Origin: CAILHX01 sp964511385
Lineage (GTDB): Bacteria > Pseudomonadota > Gammaproteobacteria > Burkholderiales > Methylophilaceae
Reading direction: 5' to 3'
Length of the DNA: 64,000 nucleotides
NCBI GenBank assembly: GCA_964511385.1
Contig: CAZEFE010000006.1
Coordinates: forward strand, 124,001 to 188,000
This document shows positions 8,552 to 17,157 of this stretch, piece by piece; within the stretch, counting starts at the first letter, position 1; each line of letters starts with the position of its first letter. The translations under genes and the position numbers were made by a program. Below the pieces are notes generated by a model. The model worked only from the letters and a program-made list of their open reading frames with translations, had not been told where the DNA came from and did no database searches.

Positions 8552-8581
8552 TTAAAATGTACTGAATTTTGTACATTTTAA
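8552..8581. promoter_or_regulatory. Perfect inverted-repeat operator upstream of toxin-antitoxin pair
   Basis: TTAAAATGTAC (8552-8562) and GTACATTTTAA (8571-8581) are a perfect 11-bp inverted repeat separated by 8 bp, 25 bp before the antitoxin start. Phd/YefM antitoxins repress their own promoters by binding such palindromes, so this is the likely autoregulatory operator, overlapping the AT-rich promoter. The inverted repeat is seen directly; the binding is inferred. Confidence 0.7.
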
Positions 8582-8606
8582 TGAAACGCTGAACAGGAGA
8601 GCCACG

Positions 8607-8897
8607 ATGAGCATTGCTGCCAGGGACGTGATACCCCTCAGCCAGGCGCGCGCCAATTTGTCCGAGTTGCTGGACGAGGTGAGGGCGGGGGCGGAGAAGA
8701 TTATTACCAAAAACGGCGAGAGTTATGTTGCCATCATAGATGCGCAAAAGCTGGATCATTACCACGCGCTGGAACGGGAGCAGATTCACCTGTTGTTGCT
8801 CGACGAGATTGAAAAAGGGCTGGAAGATGTAGCCGCGGGGCGCACGGAAAATGCGCATCAGGCGGTTGCCCGCATCAGGAAGCAGCGGGTGGCTTGA
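8607..8897 (+). CDS. Type II antitoxin, Phd/YefM family
   Basis: The 96-aa protein begins with the Phd/YefM DNA-binding fold: VIPLSQARANLSELLDEVRAG, then the strand-turn KIITKNGESYVAIID. The remaining acidic helical tail would wrap and neutralise the toxin. It should both bind the operator just upstream and block the ParE/RelE-like toxin encoded 3 bp downstream. A strong ribosome binding site (CAGGAGAG) lies before the ATG. Length and order (antitoxin first) are standard for the family. It sits beside integron-type cassette debris, which suggests horizontal acquisition. Confidence 0.88.
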   Translation: MSIAARDVIPLSQARANLSELLDEVRAGAEKIITKNGESYVAIIDAQKLDHYHALEREQIHLLLLDEIEKGLEDVAAGRTENAHQAVARIRKQRVA

Positions 8898-8900
8898 GCC

Positions 8901-9254
8901 ATGGCGGAAGTCAGGTTTACCGCCAATTTCAACGCAAACCTAGCCGACATCCAGACGTTTTTGCAGGCGCACGAGGCGGCGAATAGTTTTGACCGTTTAC
9001 TAGATGCGCTTGAAGAAACCGTGATTCCCAATCTGGAGCAATTTCCGCTGATGGGGCGTTTATATGCGTTGAATAAGGCTTCGGTGGAAGGGGTGCGGCG
9101 CATAGACCGTATTTCAGCACGGTTTGGCGCGGTTGAAGTGCGCGAATATCTGACGGCGGATTATCTGCTGTTGTACACAGTGAGGCAGGAGGTGGTTTAC
9201 CTGCTGTGTGTGCGCCATCACCGGCAATTGGCGTTTGATTTTGGCGGCTTGTAA
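8901..9254 (+). CDS. Type II toxin, RelE/ParE superfamily
   Basis: The 117-aa product has the RelE/ParE fold pattern: strand VRFTANFNANLADI, two helices (residues 12-45, including SFDRLLDALEE), then strands around VREYLTADYLLLYTV and VYLLCVRHHRQLAF. The C-terminal basic/aromatic segment RHHRQ is where such toxins carry active residues. RelE members cleave mRNA at ribosomes while ParE members poison gyrase; the sequence does not decide which. It starts 3 bp after the antitoxin stop, forming a two-gene operon. It is slightly longer than typical members (about 95-105 aa). Confidence 0.83.
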   Translation: MAEVRFTANFNANLADIQTFLQAHEAANSFDRLLDALEETVIPNLEQFPLMGRLYALNKASVEGVRRIDRISARFGAVEVREYLTADYLLLYTVRQEVVYLLCVRHHRQLAFDFGGL

Positions 9255-9301
9255 CCGGTGCGTATGCCGTACCAACGAACATCAAATTTGAAAGGTTGTT
9301 T

Positions 9302-11137
9302 TTGAACGTTTTTTACGAAGAGGAAGGCAGCTTCAAGGCTGCTTCCGTCATGGCCGAAAATCCCGGCTCGCTGCAAGTCGAGTCGCTGTCCGGCAAGCGC
9401 TCCAAGATCAAATCGACCAATGTGCTGCTGAAGTTCGACGGCAGCCTGTCCGGCTTCATGGAGCAAGCCCAGGCGGAATCCGAAAACCTTGAATCCGATT
9501 TCCTGTGGCAATGCTGCGGGCAGGAGGAGTTCGGTTTCGAGGAGCTGGCGGCCGAGTATTACGGCGCCAAGCCCACCCCCGTCCAGGCCGCCGCCACGGC
9601 CATTGCCCTGCATGCCGCGCCGATGTATTTCTACCGCAAGGGCAAGGGCCGCTACAAGGCGGCACCGGAAGAAAACCTCAAGGCCGCACTCGCCTCCGCC
9701 GAGAAAAAGCGCCTGCAAGCGGAGAAGGTGGCCGAATATGTGGCACAGCTCACCGCGTTCAAACTGCCGGCGGAGTTCAACGGCAAACTGGACATGCTGC
9801 TGTACGAGCCGGACAAGAACACGCTGGAATGGAAGGCGCTGGACGAGGCATCCGCCACCACGCACCTGAGCCACCTCAAACTGCTGGATAGCTGCGGCGC
9901 GCTGGCTTCGGCGCACGATTACCACTTCGGCGCATTCCTGCGCGAATATTTTCCCGCCGGGGTGGATTTCCCCAGCCATGCGCCGGTCACCATCCCGCAA
10001 CTGGAGCAGGCCGATGCCGAAGCGTTCAGCATTGACGACAGCACCACCACCGAGATCGACGATGCGTTTTCGGTATTGAAGTTGGGCAACGGCAATACCC
10101 GCGTCGGCATCCATATCGCCGCGCCCGCGCTGGGCATTGCGCCGGGGTCGGAACTGGAAGCGCTGGCATTGAAGCGGCTATCCACGGTGTACATGCCGGG
10201 CAACAAGATCACCATGCTGCCGGAGGCCGCCGTGGCGCCGTACAGCCTGAACGCCGGCGAATGGCGCCCGGCGTTGTCGCTGTACCTGGAAATCGCGCCT
10301 GACCTGAGCATCGTCGGCAACCACAGCCGGATCGAAGCGGTGAACATTGCCGACAACCTGCGCCACGACACGCTGGAGCCGGTATTCAACGAAGACACCA
10401 TCGCGCTGCCTGGCCAGCATCCGTACTGGGAGCGCCTGCTGCTGCTGTACAACCTGGCGGAATCGCTGGAAAAAGCGCGCGGCAAGCACGACCCCAACCG
10501 CGCGCCGCAGATGGATTACAACTTCTACGTGACCGACGGCAAGATCAGCATTACCGAACGCAAACGCGGCTCGCCGATGGACAAACTGGTGGCGGAACTG
10601 ATGATTTACGCCAACGCGCATTGGGGCGGCCTGCTGGCGGAACAGAACATCCCCGGCATCTACCGCGCGCAGATGGGCGGCAAGGTATACATGACGGCGC
10701 AGGCCGAGCCGCACCAGGGACTGGGCGTGGCGCAGTACGCTTGGAATACCTCGCCGCTGCGGCGCGCGGTGGACCTGGTCAACCAGCGCCAGATGCTGGC
10801 CTTGCTGCAAGGCACGGCGCCGGTTCACGACAAGGATGGGCTCACCACCATCATGCGCGAGTTCGACCTGGCATATAACGCCTATGGCGATTTTCAGCAG
10901 CGCATGGAGCGCTACTGGTGCCTGCAATGGCTGATCCAGGAACAGGTGCAGGAAATCGGTGCCACCGTGCTGCGCGAGAACCTGGTGCGCCTGGACGGCA
11001 TGCCTTATGTCACCAAGGTGCCCAGCCTGCCGGAACTGGGGGTAGGGGAGCGGGTGAAACTGAAGGTCGAGCGCATCGACCCGCTGCTGATGGAACTGGG
11101 CTGCAAGTTTATTGGCGCTCAGGCGAGCCCGGACTAA
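9302..11137 (+). CDS. RNB-domain ribonuclease (RNase II/R family)
   Basis: This predicted 3'-5' exoribonuclease has an N-terminal beta-rich region, a helical segment (residues 80-210), and an RNB catalytic domain from about residue 235. The catalytic motif FSIDDSTTTEIDDAF holds the clustered aspartates that bind magnesium. The segment TSPLRRAVDLVNQRQ near residue 480 is another family signature. A short S1-like tail (VGERVKLKVERID) closes the protein. I chose TTG 9302: GAAAGG at 9290-9295 is correctly spaced from it and abuts the earlier TTG at 9296. At about 611 aa it is close to RNase II length. Its 3' end overlaps the convergent lipoprotein gene by 29 bp. Confidence 0.85.
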   Translation: MNVFYEEEGSFKAASVMAENPGSLQVESLSGKRSKIKSTNVLLKFDGSLSGFMEQAQAESENLESDFLWQCCGQEEFGFEELAAEYYGAKPTPVQAAATAIALHAAPMYFYRKGKGRYKAAPEENLKAALASAEKKRLQAEKVAEYVAQLTAFKLPAEFNGKLDMLLYEPDKNTLEWKALDEASATTHLSHLKLLDSCGALASAHDYHFGAFLREYFPAGVDFPSHAPVTIPQLEQADAEAFSIDDSTTTEIDDAFSVLKLGNGNTRVGIHIAAPALGIAPGSELEALALKRLSTVYMPGNKITMLPEAAVAPYSLNAGEWRPALSLYLEIAPDLSIVGNHSRIEAVNIADNLRHDTLEPVFNEDTIALPGQHPYWERLLLLYNLAESLEKARGKHDPNRAPQMDYNFYVTDGKISITERKRGSPMDKLVAELMIYANAHWGGLLAEQNIPGIYRAQMGGKVYMTAQAEPHQGLGVAQYAWNTSPLRRAVDLVNQRQMLALLQGTAPVHDKDGLTTIMREFDLAYNAYGDFQQRMERYWCLQWLIQEQVQEIGATVLRENLVRLDGMPYVTKVPSLPELGVGERVKLKVERIDPLLMELGCKFIGAQASPD

Positions 11138-11942
11138 GCAGCCCCGGCCATAGCTCCGCCCAGCAACAGCCGTGGTCGGCGCCTGGCACCACCCGGATGG
11201 TTGGGCGTTGCCGCGCGGGAAAGCGTGCGGCAAACGATTCGGCCACTTCCACGCTGACATTTTTATCCTTGCCGCCGACCAGATGCAGTTGGGGAATGGC
11301 TTGCAGGGCTTCCCACGCATCCGCCGGGTTGAGTGAGCCATGCAGTGCCGACAGGTGATGCAAGGCGGTCCAGGCTTTGGTGTCCAGGTTGCCCGCCACC
11401 GTCACCAGCCGCACCACGTCCTGCCGGCGTGCCGCCACCAGCGCAGCGACTGCGCCGCCGCCGGAAAACCCAACCAGTACCAGTTTGCTCGCCCCGGCGC
11501 GTTGTTTGAGCGCATCGATGGCCTGGCTGCTGGCGGTGATGACTTCCGGCGCAAAGCGCTGGTTGGTCCAGTAAGCTTGTTTGCAGCTGCGCCAGTCGGC
11601 TTGCGCCGTAAACTGGCAAGGCCGCGCCAGATAGGCGGCAGCACCCGGATCGCGCAGAGCCAGTTCCAGCGCGACCGGCTTGCGCGGGGTAGGGTCGTCG
11701 GCGGCGATGGAACTGGTGAGCCAGGCTTGACCGTCACCTTCGATGTAAACCGTCATGGTATCGCTTTGAGCCGTTTCGGCAGGCGTGTACGCCGTCAGCA
11801 CAAATTCCCCGGCGGGTAGCCGTAGCGGTTGCCAGCCTCGCGTGGCGGCAAGCGTGTTGGCATGGTCGTAGCGCTGTTCTGGTGGCGGGACGCTGACGCA
11901 GGCGGTGAGCATCAGGCTGGCGAGAACCATGAAGAATTTCAT
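11109..11942 (-). CDS. Alpha/beta-hydrolase lipoprotein
   Basis: The 277-aa product starts with a lipoprotein signal ending LMLTAC at residue 15, so it should be membrane-anchored outside the cytoplasm. The nucleophile elbow GFSGGG, a later GGKDKN (acid) and GADHGCCW (histidine) complete a Ser-Asp-His triad. Its ATG overlaps the stop of the giant TPR-sulfotransferase gene by 4 bp (ATGA), so the two are translationally coupled and probably act together. Its substrate is unknown; an esterase acting on surface or periplasmic material would fit the location. The two adjacent cysteines after the histidine are unusual. Confidence 0.8.
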   Translation of the reverse strand: MKFFMVLASLMLTACVSVPPPEQRYDHANTLAATRGWQPLRLPAGEFVLTAYTPAETAQSDTMTVYIEGDGQAWLTSSIAADDPTPRKPVALELALRDPGAAAYLARPCQFTAQADWRSCKQAYWTNQRFAPEVITASSQAIDALKQRAGASKLVLVGFSGGGAVAALVAARRQDVVRLVTVAGNLDTKAWTALHHLSALHGSLNPADAWEALQAIPQLHLVGGKDKNVSVEVAESFAARFPARQRPTIRVVPGADHGCCWAELWPGLLSPGSPERQ

Positions 11943-14900
11943 TTTTCCAACGCCTCCAGCAGCGGCGTTAAAAACGCTTCATACAAGCGCCATTTTTCCA
12001 CCGACGATTTGTAGATCGGCTGGCGTACCTGGGTGACGCTGGCGGTGCGGATGGCGCGCTTGGTGTTATGGAAATCCAGGCAGGCGTCATTCCATTCCAG
12101 CCCGCAGTATTCGATCAGCCGTCGCGCCTGTTTTTCCTGGTCGGCCACGATGTCCTCGTATTGCACGTCGAGGAAGGCGCCCTTCGGCAGCACCGCGCGC
12201 CAGTGATCCATCAGCCTGGCGTAGTTGGCATAGTGCCGGCCCAGTTCGGCCAGGTCGTAGGTTGGGTATTGATGGCGGTGGAACAACCGGGTAAAGCACG
12301 ACAGGCAAGTATCCACCGGGTTGCGGTTGACGTGGATGATTTTGGCGTTGGGCAGCATGACATGGATCAGCCCCACCGCATAAAAATTCGCGGGCATCTT
12401 GTCGGTGATGTGCCTGGCATCGGGTGCGCGTTGTTGCAGCCGGGTGACGTATTCATCCGCCAGCAAGCGCAGCCGCTCCTTGTCCATCGTCGCCAGGTTA
12501 TGCGGGAAGCCGGCTTGGGTGCCGTCGAAGTCGCGTTGCAGGATATCCATCAAATCAGGCAGTTCGCCAGCGCCAAACACGTCGGGATGGCTGGCGATAA
12601 TCTGCTCGGTCAGGGTGGTGCCGGAGCGCGGCATGCCCAGCACGAAAATGGGGGCGGGCGAGGGGTTGCCGTTACCGCGAAGGCGGTCTATGGCCGGTTT
12701 GTCCATCAGTTGCATTAATGCGGCAAACTGCTGCTCGTCCTGCGTCGGGTCGTATTCAAAAGTGGTCCGTTTCAGGCGGCAGCCTTCCAGGAAATGCGGG
12801 AAGGCCTGCGCGTAATCGCCGGTGTCCTCGAATGCTTTGCCCAGTGCAAAATGCAGCGAAATGGCTTTTTTGCAGGGCAGGGTGTCGGCCTCTTTTGCCA
12901 CTTCGCGCAGTGCCGCAAAATTGTCGTCATCGGCCTTCACTTTTTTCACCTGGGTCAGGTGGAAGCGCGCGGCCAGGTTATCCGGCTTGATCTGCAAGAC
13001 CTGGCGGAACAGGCTTTCCGCCTGCGTCATGTCGCCATTTTCCATGCACAGGTTGCCCAGCCCCAGCAGCGCATCGTTGTGCTCCGGGTCTATTGCCAGC
13101 GCGTGTCGATAACTGGCCTCGGCCTCCGCGCCGCGCCCCATTTCGGTGTACAACGTACCCAGCAGGCTGAAACTCTCAGGCTTGTGCGGAGCCAGTTCAA
13201 TCGCGCGCCGACAGTGTTCCTCGGCTTTCGGCAGGTTGTCCTGTTCCTGCATCACCCGCGCCAGGCCAAGGTAGGCTTCGGCATGGTCCGGCCTGAACTG
13301 CAACGTTTTGCGCAACCACAACAAGGCGTTGTCGTACTGTTCCAGGCTGTTGTACACCAGCCCCAGGTTGCACATCGCCTCGGCGTAATCGGGATTGATC
13401 TGCAAGGCGCGTTGCAGCGGCTCCAGCGCTTCGGCATAGCGCTCTTCCTCCAGCAGCACCGCGCCCAGGTTGTTGAGCGGCTCGAGATAGTGCGGGTTGG
13501 CGGCAATCGCTTTGCGATACCAGTCCATTGCCGTATCCAGTTGCGTGCGCGCCCGGTAGATGCTGCCCAGGTTGTTGAGCGAGGGCGAGAACTGCGGTAC
13601 CAATTGCAAGGCACGCAGGTGGCAGGCCTCGGCCTGGTCGTAATCCTCGCGGTCAAAATAGGCGATGCCGAGATTGCCGTGCGTCGAGGCCATGCCTGGG
13701 TCGAGGGCTACCGCCTGTTCGCCGTGGGTGATGGCCTCGTCCAGTTGTTTTTGCTGGCGTAGCATTTCGCCCAGGTTGGCGTGGAATAACGCGACATGGG
13801 TATTGTGCTGGATGGCCTGCTGGATCAACTCCATGGCCAGCGCAGGTTGCCCGGCCTGGTATGCGACCACCCCCAGCAGGTGCAGCGCAAACGCGTTATT
13901 AGGCTGTACTTGCAGGATTTGCCGCAGCAACTGTTCCGCTTGCGGCAAGTTGCCTTGCGCCTGGTGTCGGCTCGCCAGTTCCAGCGCCTGTTCCAGGGTC
14001 ATGCCGGGTGCAACCTGATGAGGTTCGATGCGCGGTGCCGGAGGTTTGTCCGGCATGGCCTGCAGGGCGTTCCCGACCGCGTCGACCACGCTGGCCCAGT
14101 CGCCCGGGGCCGGCTGGTTGAAAATGCGCAGGGACGGGTACCACACGCTTTCCTCGCGGCGGCGCAACCAGCGCCATTCGCCGTCGAAGCGGTTCATCAG
14201 CCATGCCGGCTTGTTCAGCGCACCCGCCAGGTGCACCATCGCTGAATCAATGGAAATCACGCAATCCAGCGCGGAAACCAGCGCCGCAGTTTCGGCAAAG
14301 TCCGTCAGTTCGGCAGTCCAGTCCAGCCAGCGCCCATTGGGTGGCGGCGTGCTGCTGCCCTGGTCCCATTTCTGCAGGCTGACCCAGGTAAAACGTGCTT
14401 CCGCAAACAGGGGTTGCAACTGCTCCAGTGTCATGCTGCGGCGGGCATCGTACACATGTGCCTTGCGCCCGGCCCAGGCCAGACCGATGGTGATACTGCC
14501 CGGCGCGGCCAGATCCAGTCGTTGCCGCCAATGGGCACTGGCGGCTTCGGGTACTTTCAAATAAGGCGTTTGATTGGGCACGTTGTCCGGGCGCGTGCCA
14601 AACGCGCGTGGCAACGACATCAGGGGGCATTGCCAATCCCAGCCTGCGCCATCGGCAGGCAGGCTGTCCAGCAGTGTCACTGTGCTTCCCAGCGACCATG
14701 CCAGCAGCCGGCGTACCGGCGCAGAGCAGACCAGGCCGACGCGGGCGAAGCGTGCCGCTGCCAGCGGCAGGTAGCGGGCAAACTGGAACAGGTCGCCGAA
14801 GCCCTGCTCGCTGACGACCAGCAGGCTGGCGGCCTGGGTATCGGTTTCGCCCGACCATAGCGGTAACGGGCAGGGGAGCGGTTGGTAGGTTCCGGCATTC

Positions 14901-16951
14901 GCCTCCGCCGAGCCGCTCCAGCGCGCCTCGTAATTTTCCCAGCCGGCGGCCCAGTCGCCCAGTTTGAGTTGCACCATGCCCAGGTTTAGCCGCGCCATGT
15001 CGTAGTCCGGCGCCAGTGCCAGGGCTTGTTCATAACAGTCGCGCGCTTCTTCCAGTTGATCCAGGTCCTGCAGGGCATACCCCAGGCTGTTGAGCGCAAT
15101 TGCAAAATCCGGTTTCAGTGCCAGCGCCTCCCGGTAGTGCGCGATGGCGGCTTCGGTCTGGCCTTGGCGGTACAGGCGCACGCCGTGCTGGTGTTTTTGC
15201 TCTGCGGGCAGCAAGGGTGCGACCGGGGATGGTTTTATCGCCGTGATGGGCAGGTCATAGCGCGTGTGCCGCACCAGTTCCAGCAGTGGCTGCAAATGTT
15301 TCTCGAAGCGCTGCCATTTTGCTACCGAGGTCTTGTAAATCGGCTTGCGCACCTGCGCCACGCTGGCGGTTTTGACGTGGCGTTTGTTCTTGTGGAATGC
15401 CAGGCAGTTGTCATCCCAGGGCAAGCCCAGAAAATCCAGGATGCGCCGCGCCTGGCCTTCCGTGTCAGCCACCATGTCTTCGTAGCGCAGGTCGAGGATT
15501 TTTCCTTCCGGCAGCACTGCGTGCCAATGCCGCATCAATTCGATGTAGCGGACGTAGTAGCGCCCCAGCGTGCCCAGGTCGTAGGCAAACTCCATGGTGT
15601 CGTTGAACAGCCGCGAATAACACGAAAAGCACGAATCCATCGGGTCGCGCATGGCGTGGATGATTCTGGCATTGGGTAGCGCCAGGTGGATGAGCCCCAG
15701 ATAAAAAAAGTTGGCGGGCATCTTGTCGGTGATGCGCCGGGCATCGGGTGCCAGTTTCCACACCCGTTCGATGTATTCCGCGCCCATCCGGGCAAAATCC
15801 TCCGGGGCAAGAGTGGTGACGATATCGGGAAACCGCTGTTCGCCGTTGCCCGCGTGTTTCACCACGTCATGCAAATCCATCAGTTCACCCGCGCCGTGTA
15901 CGTCGGGGTGGCTGGAAAGAATCTGCTCCAGCAAGGTGGTGCCGGAACGCGGCATGCCAACAATGAAAATGGGCGCGCGTTCAGTATCTTCGCCTGCCAA
16001 CGGCGAGCGTGGAAAACGATCGAAAAACTCCTGGCTGAACACCGCTTTGACCTGCTGCACCAGGGCATCTGCCTGTGCTTCGTCACAAGGCGTTATTTCA
16101 TGCTGCAAGCGGTTGCCTTGCTCATATGCGGCAAAAGCCTCGTCAAACCGGCCCACGTCCTCGCGCGCCTTGCCCAGCGCAAACCAGTAGCGAATCCGCG
16201 CTTTTATAGGCATGGATGCGGCTTGCGGCAGATTGCGTTCCAGCAGCAACAGGTGCGGGTCGGTCTCGGTGTAGGTCTTGAGCGAGCACAGGTTGTAATG
16301 CGGCTCGATGAAATCCGGCGCGGCCTCGATGGCGGCCTCAAAGCAGCGGCAGGCATCCTCCAGCCGCCCTTGTTCGCTGTAAAGCGCCCCCAGGTTGTTT
16401 TGCGCCTCGCTGTGAGCGGGGTTGATCGCCACCGCTTTGGCATAAGCGGCCTCCGCCTCTTCCAGGTTGCCCTGTTTTTCCAGTGCGGCGCCCAGGTTGT
16501 TCCACGACAAGCCGTGGTTTGGGTTCAGCTCCAGGGCGCGGCGATACGCACGGATCGATGCCTCCCACGCGCATGAATCGGTGAGCGCCAGCCCCAGGTT
16601 GTAATGCGCATCCAGATCGTCCGGCATCAGCGCGCTGGCGCGCTTCCCGCAGGCCACGGCCTCATCCAGCCGCCCCAGACGGCGGCACATTTCGCCCATG
16701 TTGCGGTGATAAACCCCCACGTTCGGGTTAAGCGTAATCGCCTGTTGCAGCAGTTCCACCGCCAGCGGCAGTTTGCCCACCTCGTACGCAATCAGCCCCA
16801 GCGTGTGGTACGCCGGGTGAAACCTGGGTTCGGCCGCCAGCAACTGGCGTAATAGCTGCTCCGCCTGCGGCAGCCGCCCGGCAGCTTTATGGCTCTCGGC
16901 CAGGATGTGGGTTTCGACGGGGGAGAGGGGTTGCGGTTCCGAGGTCAGCAT
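11939..16951 (-). CDS. Giant TPR protein with two sulfotransferase domains and a GT9-like glycosyltransferase domain
   Basis: Domain order in 1670 aa: TPR repeats (about 10-300); sulfotransferase 1 (about 325-555) with PAPS-binding loop GMPRSGTTLLEQIL and a 3'-phosphate site around IIHAMRDPMDSCFS; TPRs (about 585-680); a GT9-like domain (about 700-960) with EQGFGDLFQFARYLP and DCVISIDSAMVHLAGAL; TPRs (about 985-1390); sulfotransferase 2 (about 1430-1665) with GMPRSGTTLTEQII and IIHVNRNPVDTCLS. The first and last thirds are clearly related, so TPR plus sulfotransferase was duplicated around the glycosyltransferase. There is no signal peptide, so it should act in the cytoplasm on proteins or glycans. 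It is divergent from a repeat-rich autotransporter, and an APS kinase that would make PAPS is nearby. Substrate is inferred, not shown. Confidence 0.86.
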   Translation of the reverse strand: MLTSEPQPLSPVETHILAESHKAAGRLPQAEQLLRQLLAAEPRFHPAYHTLGLIAYEVGKLPLAVELLQQAITLNPNVGVYHRNMGEMCRRLGRLDEAVACGKRASALMPDDLDAHYNLGLALTDSCAWEASIRAYRRALELNPNHGLSWNNLGAALEKQGNLEEAEAAYAKAVAINPAHSEAQNNLGALYSEQGRLEDACRCFEAAIEAAPDFIEPHYNLCSLKTYTETDPHLLLLERNLPQAASMPIKARIRYWFALGKAREDVGRFDEAFAAYEQGNRLQHEITPCDEAQADALVQQVKAVFSQEFFDRFPRSPLAGEDTERAPIFIVGMPRSGTTLLEQILSSHPDVHGAGELMDLHDVVKHAGNGEQRFPDIVTTLAPEDFARMGAEYIERVWKLAPDARRITDKMPANFFYLGLIHLALPNARIIHAMRDPMDSCFSCYSRLFNDTMEFAYDLGTLGRYYVRYIELMRHWHAVLPEGKILDLRYEDMVADTEGQARRILDFLGLPWDDNCLAFHKNKRHVKTASVAQVRKPIYKTSVAKWQRFEKHLQPLLELVRHTRYDLPITAIKPSPVAPLLPAEQKHQHGVRLYRQGQTEAAIAHYREALALKPDFAIALNSLGYALQDLDQLEEARDCYEQALALAPDYDMARLNLGMVQLKLGDWAAGWENYEARWSGSAEANAGTYQPLPCPLPLWSGETDTQAASLLVVSEQGFGDLFQFARYLPLAAARFARVGLVCSAPVRRLLAWSLGSTVTLLDSLPADGAGWDWQCPLMSLPRAFGTRPDNVPNQTPYLKVPEAASAHWRQRLDLAAPGSITIGLAWAGRKAHVYDARRSMTLEQLQPLFAEARFTWVSLQKWDQGSSTPPPNGRWLDWTAELTDFAETAALVSALDCVISIDSAMVHLAGALNKPAWLMNRFDGEWRWLRRREESVWYPSLRIFNQPAPGDWASVVDAVGNALQAMPDKPPAPRIEPHQVAPGMTLEQALELASRHQAQGNLPQAEQLLRQILQVQPNNAFALHLLGVVAYQAGQPALAMELIQQAIQHNTHVALFHANLGEMLRQQKQLDEAITHGEQAVALDPGMASTHGNLGIAYFDREDYDQAEACHLRALQLVPQFSPSLNNLGSIYRARTQLDTAMDWYRKAIAANPHYLEPLNNLGAVLLEEERYAEALEPLQRALQINPDYAEAMCNLGLVYNSLEQYDNALLWLRKTLQFRPDHAEAYLGLARVMQEQDNLPKAEEHCRRAIELAPHKPESFSLLGTLYTEMGRGAEAEASYRHALAIDPEHNDALLGLGNLCMENGDMTQAESLFRQVLQIKPDNLAARFHLTQVKKVKADDDNFAALREVAKEADTLPCKKAISLHFALGKAFEDTGDYAQAFPHFLEGCRLKRTTFEYDPTQDEQQFAALMQLMDKPAIDRLRGNGNPSPAPIFVLGMPRSGTTLTEQIIASHPDVFGAGELPDLMDILQRDFDGTQAGFPHNLATMDKERLRLLADEYVTRLQQRAPDARHITDKMPANFYAVGLIHVMLPNAKIIHVNRNPVDTCLSCFTRLFHRHQYPTYDLAELGRHYANYARLMDHWRAVLPKGAFLDVQYEDIVADQEKQARRLIEYCGLEWNDACLDFHNTKRAIRTASVTQVRQPIYKSSVEKWRLYEAFLTPLLEALEK

Positions 16952-17022
16952 GACGGGCCTGGTTAGTCTGAATGCCTTGAATCATACCATTTGATTTCCT
17001 GCTGCCAGCGCCGCCCCTGCTG

Positions 17023-17040
17023 TGTTGCATTCATGCAACA
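17023..17040. promoter_or_regulatory. Perfect palindrome in divergent promoter region
   Basis: TGTTGCAT-TC-ATGCAACA is an 8-bp perfect inverted repeat with a 2-bp centre. It lies in the 206-bp gap between the divergent starts of the giant TPR-sulfotransferase gene and the autotransporter, followed by AT-rich sequence that could hold the autotransporter promoter. It could be an operator controlling both genes. No regulator gene is adjacent. Confidence 0.4.
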
Positions 17041-17157
17041 CTCGCACAGAAAATAGAGTAAACCATCTGTTTAATAATGTAATTAGCAGGCATAATCGCG
17101 CAAAGTTTTAATAAAAATTGCCGCCATACCGGCTGCCAACTAAAAAAGGGTTCAAAA

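Noticed and set aside
8607..9254. Toxin-antitoxin pair called as a third integron cassette
   Set aside because: No attC-like core site could be seen after the toxin gene, and the pair has its own promoter and operator.
11939..16951. Splitting the 1670-codon gene into separate sulfotransferase and glycosyltransferase genes
   Set aside because: The frame is open throughout with no internal stop or frameshift, and domains are joined by in-frame TPRs.
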